This document shows, in pieces, positions 54,901-61,539 of a stretch of DNA of 64,000 bases. The stretch spans positions 1 through 64,000 of the forward strand of contig JAMPIT010000191.1 in NCBI GenBank assembly GCA_026261815.1, written 5' to 3'. The translations under genes and the position numbers were made by a program. Each line of letters opens with the position of its first letter. Position 1 is the stretch's first letter. This DNA comes from Monarcha castaneiventris obscurior (Eukaryota; Chordata; Aves; Passeriformes; Monarchidae). The notes under the pieces are model-generated. The model was not told the origin of the DNA. It saw only the letters and a program-made list of their open reading frames with translations, and did no database searches.

Positions 54901-57900
54901 GGCACTGGGAGGGGAGAAACGGTGAAAAAACGGTGAAAAACGGTGAAAAAACGGGGAAAACGGGGTTAAAAACGGCGGTTAAAGGGTTAAAAGTGGCGGT
55001 TAAAGGGTTAAAAATGGAGGTTAAAGGGTTAAAAACGGCGGTTAAAGGGTTAAAAATGGAGGTTAAAGGGTTAAAAAGGGGATTTGGGGTTACTGGTTTA
55101 TACTGGGAGGGAACTGGTTTGGACTGGGTTGTACTGGGAGGGGATTTTGGGGTGATTTTGGGTGATTTGGAGGGGATTTGGGGTCACTGGTTTGTACTGG
55201 TTTATACTGGGAGGGCCGTGCTGGCCGGCCACCGGGACGGGCTCAGCTTCCTGCACCCCCGGGTGAGACACTGGTTTATACTGGGAGAGACTGGGAGGCA
55301 CTGGGAGGGGAGAAACGGTGAAAAAACGGTGAAAAAACGGTGAAAAAACGGGGAAAACGGGGTTAAAAACGGCGGTTAAAGGGTTAAAAAGGGTTGAAAA
55401 TGGGGTTTGGGGTTACTGGTTTATACTGGGAGCAAAGTGGTTTATACTGGTTTATAGTGGTTTGTAGTGGGAGGGAGTTTTGGGGTGATTTGGAGGAGAT
55501 TTGGGGTGGTTTGGGGTCACTTTGTGGGAGTGAAAGGGTTAAAAGTGGAGGAAAGGGGTTAAAAATGGAGGTTAAAGGGTTAAAAAGGGGATTGGGGTTA
55601 CTGGTTTGTACTGGTTTATACTGGGAGAGACTGGGAGGGGAGAAAACGGTGAAAAAACGGGGAAAAAATGGCAAAAATCGGGTTAAAAATGGAGGTTAAA
55701 GGGTTAAAAGTGGGATTGGGGGTTACTGGTTTGTACTGGGAGGGACTGGGAGGGAACTGGTTTAAACCAGTTAAAATTGATTTAAACTGGTTTAAAATGC
55801 TCCAAACCAGTGCGAACCAGTTTAAACTGGTCCAAACCGGTCCGGACTGATCAGAACTGATTAAAACCAGTCTGAACTGATTTAAACTGGATTTAAACTG
55901 GATTTAAACTGGATTTAAACGGGATTTAAACCGGTTTAATCTGCTCCGAAGTGATTCAAACCACTCCGAACCAGTCCAAACCAGTTTAAACTGGTCCAAA
56001 CTGGTTTAAACTGTTCCGAACTGATCAGAACTGGCTTAAGTTGATCAAAACTGACTTAAACTGGTCCGCACTGATTTGAACTGGATTTAAACCGGTTTAA
56101 ACTGCTCTAAATCGGTTTAAACCAGTCGGAACCAATTTAAACCGGTTTTAACTGGTTTAAACGGGTCCAAACTGGTTTTTACTGGTTTAAACTGCTCCAA
56201 ACCGGATCAAACTGGTTTAAACCAGTCCGAAGTGATCAGAACTGATTTGAACTGCTCGGAACTGATTCAAACCAGTTAAAATTGATTTAAACTGGCTGAA
56301 AATGCTCCAAACCACTCCAAACCCATCGAAACCACTCCGAACCAGTCCAAACCAGTTTAAACTGGTCCAAACTGTTTTAAACTGGTTTATACTGATCGGA
56401 ACTGACTTAAACTGATCGGAACCGATTTAAACCGGCTTAAATTGATTTAAACCAGTTTAAACTGCTCTAAATCGGTTCAAACCAGCCCAAACCAATCCGA
56501 ACTGGTCCAAACTGGTTGAAACTGGTCCAAACTGGTTGAAACTGGTCCAAACTGGTTGAAACTGGTCCAAACTGGTTGAAACTGGTCCAAACCGCTCCGA
56601 ACTGATCAGAACTGACTTAAACCAGTTCGAACTGATTTGAACTGGGTTTAAACCGGTCCAAACTGATTTAAACCGTTTCAAACCGCTCCAAACCACTTCA
56701 AACTAGTTTAAACTGGTCCAAACCGGTTTTAACTGGTCCAAACTGGTTTTAACTGGTCCGAACTGGTCTGCCCCTGCAGGGGGACGGGCGCTACGTGGTG
56801 TCCAACTCCAAGGACCAGTCGGCCAAGCTGTGGGACCTGCGGCGGCCCTCGGGGCCGGGGGCGCTGGCGGCCGCGCGCCGGGCGGTGGCCAGGCAGAGCT
56901 GGGACTACCGCTGGCAGCGGGCCCCCCGCTACGGTACTGGGGCAAACTGGGAGGGACTGGGAGGGGGAGAAACGGTGAAAAAACGGGGAAAAACGGTGAA
57001 AAAATGGCGAAAATCGGAGGAAGAATGGGAGAGAAAGGGTTAAAAATGGCAGAGAAAGGGTTAAAAATGGGGTTTGGGGTTACTGGTTTGTACTGGGAGG
57101 CACTGGGAGGGAACTGGGAGGGACTGGGATGAACTGGGAGGGACTGGGAGGCACTGGGAGGGGACTGGGAGGGGCTGGGAGGGGAGAAATGGTGAAAAAA
57201 TGGGGAGAAACGGTGAAAAAACGGCGAAAATCGGTCCAAAAATGGGGAAGAAAGGGTTAAAAAAGGGTTAAAATGGGTGTTTGGGGAACTGGGTTAGACT
57301 GGTTTGTACTGGGATGAACTGGGAGGGACTGGGAGGGACTGGGAGGGCACTGGGAGGGGCTGGGAGGGGAGAAACGGTGAAAAAATGGCGAAAATCGGTG
57401 AAAAAATGGCGGAGAAAGGGTTAAAAATGGGGGGAAAGGGGATTTGGGGTTACTGGTTTGTACTGGTTTGTACTGGGAGGGACTGGGAGGGCACTGGGAG
57501 GGGCTGGGAGGGAACTGGGAGGGGAGAAATGGGGAGAAAGTGAAAAAATGGTGAAAAATGGTGAAAAAACGGGGAAAATTGGAGAAAAATGGGGAAGAAA
57601 GGGGGAAAAAGGGGTTTGGGGTTACTGGTTTGTACTGGTTTGGGGTCTGGGGTTACTGGTTTATACTGGGAGGGGACTGGGAGGGGGAAAAGGGTGAAAA
57701 AATGGTGAAAATTGGGGGAAAATTGAAGAAAAATGGAGAAGAAAGGGTTAAAAATGAGTTAAAATGGGGGAAAAGGGTTTGGGGTTACTGGTTTGTACTG
57801 GTTTGTACTGGTTTGTACTGGTTTGGGGTCTGGGGTTACTGGTTTGGACTGGGAGGGGACTGGGAGGGGGAAAAGGGTGAAAAAATGGTGAAAATCGGGG

Positions 57901-60900
57901 GGAAATTGAAGAAAAAAGGGAGAAGAAAGGGTTAAAAATGAGTTAAAATGGGGGAAAAGGGTTTGGGGTTACTGGTTTGTACTGGGAGGGAACTGGGAGG
58001 GACTGGGAGGGACTGGGAGGGGAGAAACGGTGAAAAAATGGCAAAAATGGGAGGAAAAGTGGCGGAGAAAGGGGGGAAAAAGGGGTTTGGGGTTACTGGT
58101 TTGTACTGGTTTGTACTGGTTTGTACTGGTTTGTACTGGTTTGGGGTCTGGGGTTACTGGGATGAACTGGGAGGGGACTGGGAGGGAAAAAATGGGGAAA
58201 AGTGGGTTAAAAATGGAGGAGAAAAGGGGTAAAAATGGGATTTGGGGTTAAAAAATGGGATTTGGGGTGACTGGTTTGGACTGGTTTGGACTGGTTTGGA
58301 CTGGTTTGGACTGGTTTGGACTGGGAGGGGACTGGGACAATTTTGGGTGGATTTGGGGGAATTTTGGGTAAATTTTTGATGGATTTGGGTCAGTTTGGGG
58401 GAATTTTTTGGGGTCGAATTCCAGGTGATTTTGGGTCAATTTTGGGTCAATTTTGGGTCGATTTGGGTGGATTTGGGTCAATTTGGGTCAGTTTTGGGTC
58501 AATTTTGGGTGGATTTCGGTTAATTTTGGGTGGATTTGGGTCAATTTTGGGGAATTTTGGGTGGATTTGGGTCAGTTTTGGGCAATTGTTTTGGGGTTAA
58601 ATTCTGGGTGATTTTTGGGTGGATTTGGGTCAGTTTTGGGTCAGTTTTGGGTCGATTTGGGGTGGATTTGGGTCAATTTTGGGTGGATTTGGGTCAATTT
58701 TGGGTGGATTTGGGTCAATTTTGGGTCAATTTTGTGTGGAATTGGGGGAAATTTTTGGGTCAAATTCCAGGCGAGTTTTGGGTCAATTTCGGGCCAATCT
58801 GGGTCGATTTTGGGTCGATTTAGGGTGGATTTGGGTCGATTTTGGATGGATTTGGGTTGATTTTGGGGAGTCTTTTGGGGTTGAATTCCTGGTGATTTCT
58901 GGGTCAATTTTGGGTCAATTTGGGTCGATTTTGGGTCAATTTGGGGTGGATTTGGGTAAATATTGGGTGGATTTGGGTCAATTCTGAGGTATTTTTTGGG
59001 ATTGAATTCCAGGTGATTTCTGGGTCAATTTTGGGTGGATTTAGGTCACTTTGGGTCGATTTTGGGTGGATTTGGGTCGGTTTGGGGGAACTTTTTGGAA
59101 TCGAATTCCAGGCGATTTCTGGGTCAATTTGGGTCAATTTTGGGGCAGTTTGGGTCAGTTTTGGGTGAATTTTGGGCGGATTTGGGTTAATATTGGGTGG
59201 ATTTCGGTCAATTTTGGGGAACTTTTTGGGATCGAATTCCAGGTGATTTCTGGGTCAATTTTGGGTGGATTTGGGCCGATTTTGGGCGGTTTCGAGTCGA
59301 TTTTGGGCGGATTTCGCTCCATTTTGGGCCGATTTTCGCCGGGTTTTTTTGCTTTTTTTTCTCTAATTTTTTTGGGCGTGGCCTAACCCTGACCCCTCCC
59401 CCCCTCAGCCCGCCGGGCCACGCCCCTTCCGGGCGACGCCTCCCTGGTGACGTTCCGGGGTCACGTGGTTCTGCACACGCTGCTGCGCTGCCGCCTGGCG
59501 CCACCAGGGGGCGCCCCAGCCCTGGCGGCCGGCAGCGCCGAGGGGGCGGTGCTTGGTGAGGAGGGGGCGGGGCTTGGCCGGGAGGGGGCGGGGCTTGGCC
59601 GGGAGGGGGCGGGGCTTGAGTGGGGAGGGGTTAGAGGGGGGAAATGGGGGGAAAAATTGGTGTAAAATGGGTTAAAAGCGGGGGAAAAAAGGGGATTTGG
59701 GGTTACTGGTTTGGACTGGGAGGGGACTGGGAGGGGACTGGGAGGGACTGGGAGGGATTGGGAGGGAACTGGGAGGGACTGGGAGGGACTGGGAGGGACT
59801 GGGGGGATTGCGGAGGGAACTGGGAGAAACTGGGAGGGACTGGGAGGGACTGGGAGGGACTGGGAGGGAACTGGGAGGGATTGGGAGGGAACTGGGAGGG
59901 ACTGGGAGGGAACTGGGAGGGAACTGGGACAAACTGGGAGGGACTGGGAGGAACTGGGAGGGAACTGGGAGGGACTGGGAGGGAACTGGGAGGGAACTGG
60001 GAGGGAGTTAAAGAGTTAAAAATTGGTTTAAAATGGGTTAAAAATGGGTTAAAATTTGGTTTAAAATTGGTTAAAATTGGGGTTAAAAATCAGTAAAAAA
60101 TTGGTAAAAAACAGGTTAAGAATGGGTTAAAAATGGGTTAAGAATGGGTTAAAAATTGATAAAAAATCGGTTAAAATTAGGGCTAAAAATAAGTTTAAAA
60201 AATTGGTAAAAAATTGGCAAAAACTGGGTTAAAAACGCGTTAAAAAATGGGTTAAAAATTGATTAAAAAACCAGTTAAAATAAGAGTTTAAAAATTGGTT
60301 AAAATTAAGGCTAAAAACTGGTTAAAAATTGATAAAAAATTGGTTTAAAAAGGGGTTAAAAATTGATAAAAAATCAGTTAAAATTAGGGCTAAAAATCGG
60401 TGAAAAATCGGTAAAAATTTGGTTAAAAATTGGTAAAAAATGGGTTAAAAAAGTGGAATTTTCTCTGCCTGCCGTGACCCTGTGGGCGTGGCCCTTCTCT
60501 GGCCCCTCCCAGTGTATGACGTCATCACGGGGCGGGCCCTGCGGCGGCTGACCAATCACAGCGCCTGCGTCCGTGACGTCAGCTGGAGCCCCGAGGGGGC
60601 GTGGCTCGCCAGCGCCTCGGTGGGCGGGGCTTGGGGAAAGGGGGAGGGGCTTCGATGGGCGGGGTTTGGGTGGGAAATGGGCGGGGTTTAATTTGGAAAG
60701 GGGCGGGGTTTATTTGGGGAAAGGGGCGGGGTTTAAATGAGGAAAATGGGCGTGGTTTATATGGAAAAGGGGTGGGGCTTACGGAGGGAAATGGGCGTGG
60801 CTTAAAGAGAGGTGGGCGGGGTTTAAAGGAGGGAAAATGGGTGGGGATTATGCAAATTGGGCGTGGTTTATAGAGCAGAAATGGGTAAAAAAGTGGTTTA

Positions 60901-61474
60901 ATGGGGAAGGGGCGTGGCTTATGGGATTAAATGGGCGTGGTTTAATGGGGAAGGGGCGTGGCTTATGGGGTTAAATGGGCGTGGCTTAATGGGGAGAGGG
61001 GCGTGGTTTAAGGGCTGGAGCGGGCGTGGTTTAAGGGAAGTGGGCGGGGCTTAAGGTATGAAATGGGCGTGGTTTAATGGCTAAGTGGGCGTGGCTTAAA
61101 TGGCCCGGATGGGCGTGGCTTATGCAAATTGGGGGGTACCTAACCACCGTGGGCGGGGCTAAAGGGGCGGGGTTTTTTTCCCAAATGGGGGCGTGTCCGG
61201 GTTTAGGAGGGGGCGTGGCCAGGCCCGGAGGGGGCGTGGCCGGGCTGACCCCGCCCCTCCCCCGCAGTGGGACGGCACCGTGCGGCTCTGGGACTTCCGG
61301 GAGCCGCGGAGCGACGGCGACGACGAGGGGGCGGGGCTTGGGGGGCGGGGGGCGGGGCTTATGGGGCAGGGGGCGGGGCTTGGCGGGGCAGAGGGGGCGG
61401 GGTTTGGGGGGAGGGGGCGTGGCCGGAGGAGGAGGAGGAGGGGAGGAGGGGGAGGGGGAGGGGCTCCCGAATAA
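42854..61474 (+). CDS. DCAF11: DCAF11 (WDR23) CUL4-DDB1 substrate receptor; one internal exon not found
   Basis: Twelve exons seen. The first three join to 134 codons and the last nine to 406 residues plus stop. Human is about 546 aa. Established role: WD40 substrate receptor of the CUL4-DDB1 ubiquitin ligase, known for turnover of NRF2. Seen: MGGRN start, Gly/Arg-rich then strongly acidic N-terminal region, WD40 propeller with GGANDGCLYLYDRQ, HEDDVNAVALGD, SNSKDQSAKLWDLRR, LTNHSACVRDVSW and WDGTVRLWDFR. Three WDXR boxes (WDRR, WDLR, WDFR) fit DDB1 binding. The piece equivalent to human CHRGSFSLGEQSRVISH is missing between 46455 and 48554, and the codon phases (0 versus 2) require it. Confidence 0.93.
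42994..45506. repeat. DCAF11 intron 1 minisatellites
   Basis: 43000-44700: GGGATTTTTTGGGG and GGGAATTTTTAGGG units. 44700-45480: near-10-bp GGGCCATTTTGG units. Then a C13 tract at the acceptor. No exon seen. Confidence 0.8.
45507..45682 (+). CDS. DCAF11: DCAF11 exon 2, acidic region (residues 47-106)
   Basis: Begins after a C13 tract and CAG. Encodes AQRGEGLRGPAPDADGSDPE, then Glu/Pro/Val-Asp repeats and nine consecutive Glu. Donor GTGAGG, phase 1. Acidic and poorly conserved, so the call rests on matching phases and position. Confidence 0.78.
45683..46369. repeat. DCAF11 intron 2, GGGGGAGGGGCTTAAAGG minisatellite
   Basis: Pure G/A/T minisatellite of roughly 18-24 bp units with four or more G-runs in any 30 bp, hence strongly quadruplex-prone on the transcribed RNA. 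Confidence 0.85.
46370..46455 (+). CDS. DCAF11: DCAF11 exon 3 (residues 106-134)
   Basis: Encodes GPALQELRWALRGGGGAAPE then PNLPRLLRE, comparable to human helix ..FPRMLHQRE. Acceptor TTTTTAG; donor GTGTGG is weak. A copy with a destroyed donor lies at 47041. Confidence 0.78.
46456..48553. repeat. DCAF11 intron with GGGGAAAAATGG and ACTGGGAGG minisatellites
   Basis: Purine repeat GGTTAAAAATGGGG, later mixed with GGGATGAACTGGGAGG and TTACTGGTTTGTACTGG. The exon expected between the two flanking exons is not visible in any frame. Confidence 0.8.
47041..47091 (+). pseudogene. Copy of DCAF11 exon 3 donor edge
   Basis: About 50 bp reading GGGAAPEPNLPRLLRE. One synonymous change (CGA to AGA), and the donor GT has become GG, so it cannot splice there. 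Confidence 0.9.
48554..48654 (+). CDS. DCAF11: DCAF11 exon (FLPNHEAAL, WD40 entry)
   Basis: Encodes FLPNHEAALEPHPQKVFCGI then FSDCGRKFLTACQ; human has FLPND...QKAFCGIYS..FMSACQ. The first base completes a codon begun in an exon that is not visible. Donor GTGGGC, phase 1. Confidence 0.92.
48655..50146. repeat. DCAF11 intron with GGGGGCGTGGTT and CCCCAAATTT minisatellites
   Basis: 48655-49230: units of about 170 bp, each GC-rich GGGGGCGTGG plus GATTTTTTGG. 49240-50140: C/A-rich CCCCCAAATTTTGACC repeat. No gene. Confidence 0.75.
50147..50293 (+). CDS. DCAF11: DCAF11 exon (DHTLRLFEV)
   Basis: Encodes DHTLRLFEVTGEGLRVLRAT, RGRQVGWSILDVALTPDGSQ and GLYCSWSSY. Contains the 15-base word CCACCAGGGGGCGCC at 50201, matching the CTCF core consensus. 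Acceptor CCCCAG, donor GTGACT. Confidence 0.95.
50294..51410. repeat. DCAF11 intron, TACTGGTTT/ACTGGGAGG minisatellite, plus orientation
   Basis: Units of about 150-180 bp with GGTTACTGGTTTGGACTGG, GGGAGGGACTGGGA and GGGTTAAAAATGGGG. Confidence 0.8.
51411..51465 (+). CDS. DCAF11: DCAF11 exon (VHVFDLHGDG)
   Basis: 55 bp encoding VHVFDLHGDGDAHTALDFR; human IHICNIYGEGDTHTALDLR. Acceptor GCCCAG, donor GTGGGC. Confidence 0.95.
51466..52458. repeat. DCAF11 intron, GGGCGTGGCC minisatellites with octamer motifs
   Basis: 51480-51920 carries ATTTGCAT octamers at 51529, 51591, 51682, 51741, 51821 and 51853 between GGGGGCGTGG words. 51988-52380 is a unit of about 60 bp with GATAACGCACAGTGGGCGTG, repeated around seven times. 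Confidence 0.8.
52459..52585 (+). CDS. DCAF11: DCAF11 exon (PSERRFAVFS)
   Basis: Encodes PSERRFAVFSLAVGPDGREV then VGGANDGCLYLYDRQAQRRV and LR. GGANDGCLY is invariant in vertebrate DCAF11. Donor GTGAGA, phase 0. Confidence 0.96.
52586..54689. repeat. DCAF11 intron, CCCAGTATAAACCAGTAACC minisatellite, minus orientation
   Basis: Reverse complement of the repeat family found in the introns on either side: CCTCCCAGTCCCTCCCAG and CCAGTAACCCC with CCCCATTTTTAACCC. 52630-53150 is a T-rich CCCTTTTTTTCC block. Confidence 0.85.
54690..54866 (+). CDS. DCAF11: DCAF11 exon (VAAHEDDVNAV)
   Basis: 59 codons, phase 0 on both sides: VAAHEDDVNAVALGDASGQL, LLSGGDDGVARAWDRRCLPE and GPAAVLAGHRDGLTFLHPR. WDRR is a DDB1-type WDXR box. 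Flanked by minisatellites in opposite orientation. Donor-edge copy at 55215. Confidence 0.96.
54867..55740. repeat. DCAF11 intron, ACTGGTTTATACTGGGAG minisatellite, plus orientation
   Basis: Two large units of about 390 bp, the second starting with the exon-edge copy at 55215, filled by GGTTAAAGGGTTAAAAATGG. Confidence 0.8.
55215..55262 (+). pseudogene. Copy of DCAF11 WD40 exon donor edge
   Basis: 48 bp reading AVLAGHRDGLSFLHPR with a GTGAGA donor. One Thr to Ser change against exon 54690-54866. The following 60 bp of intron are also shared. Confidence 0.93.
55741..56770. repeat. AACTGGTTTAAACCAGTT palindrome-rich repeat
   Basis: About 1 kb of CCAGTTTAAACTGG, AAACTGGTCC and AAACCGGTTTAAAC words, each near self-complementary, plus a block at 56510-56590 of four GGTCCAAACTGGTTGAAACT units of 20 bp. 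Confidence 0.85.
56780..56933 (+). CDS. DCAF11: DCAF11 exon (GDGRYVVSNS)
   Basis: Encodes GDGRYVVSNSKDQSAKLWDL, then an Ala/Arg-rich insert and QSWDYRWQRAPRY. Second WDXR box (WDLR). Acceptor CTGCAG, donor GTACTG. Confidence 0.95.
56934..58330. repeat. DCAF11 intron, TACTGGGAGGGACTGGGAGG minisatellite, plus orientation
   Basis: Repeats of GGTTTGGGGTTACTGG, GGGAGGGACTGGGA and GGTGAAAAAATGG in units of about 100-200 bp. Confidence 0.8.
58331..59340. repeat. DCAF11 intron, GGGTCAATTTTGGGTGGATT minisatellite
   Basis: Near-10-bp T-run phasing as in PABPN1 intron 6, with larger units marked by GGGATCGAATTCCAGG near 58410, 58587, 58755, 58870, 58993, 59090 and 59222. Confidence 0.8.
59409..59555 (+). 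CDS. DCAF11: DCAF11 exon (LPGDASLVTFRGH)
   Basis: Encodes ARRATPLPGDASLVTFRGHV then VLHTLLRCRLAPPGGAPALA and AGSAEGAVL. Human has LPGDSSLMTYRGHGVLHTLIRC. Contains a second CCACCAGGGGGCGCC word at 59501. Confidence 0.95.
59556..60512. repeat. DCAF11 intron, ACTGGGAGG then GGTTAAAAATTGG minisatellites
   Basis: 59700-60005 is nearly perfect 10-11-bp GGGAGGGACTG. 60005-60450 is A/T-rich GGTTAAAAATTGG. No exon. Confidence 0.8.
60513..60619 (+). CDS. DCAF11: DCAF11 exon (VYDVITGRAL)
   Basis: Encodes VYDVITGRALRRLTNHSACV then RDVSWSPEGAWLASAS; human LTNHKACVRDVSWHP. Two TGACGTCA octamers (60517, 60574) and a CCAAT at 60552 lie inside this exon. Donor GTGGGC. Confidence 0.95.
60620..61267. repeat. 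DCAF11 last intron, GGGCGTGGTTTAAATGG minisatellite
   Basis: About 25 GGGCGTGG or GGGCGGGG words separated by TTTAAATGG-type spacers. Two ATGCAAAT octamers at 60850 and 61122. Confidence 0.8.
61268..61474 (+). CDS. DCAF11: DCAF11 last exon and stop
   Basis: Encodes WDGTVRLWDFREPRSDGDDE, then a Gly/Ala/Arg-rich tail that reads through GGGGCGGGGCTT minisatellite and ends APE-stop. The TAA at 61472 overlaps AATAAA. The conserved propeller part is secure, but the tail is unlike the human C-terminus, so an alternative unseen end is possible. Confidence 0.85.
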   Translation, partial: WDGTVRLWDFREPRSDGDDEGAGLGGRGAGLMGQGAGLGGAEGAGFGGRGRGRRRRRRGGGGGGGAPE

Positions 61475-61475
61475 A
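61470..61475 (+). terminator. DCAF11 poly(A) signal AATAAA overlapping the stop codon
   Basis: GAATAAAG: the stop TAA is the third to fifth base of the hexamer. The only AATAAA seen directly after the last DCAF11 exon. Confidence 0.65.
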
Positions 61476-61539
61476 GATGGCCGCCGTGGCCCCTCCCCCA
61501 CGCGCAGAGAGGAGCGTTCTGATTGGGCGAGGGGGTAAA

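Noticed and set aside
54162..55343. 393-codon plus-strand frame containing the DCAF11 HEDDVNAV block
   Set aside because: Only 54690-54866 is coding; the rest is intron repeat read through, confirmed by the acceptor and donor at its ends.
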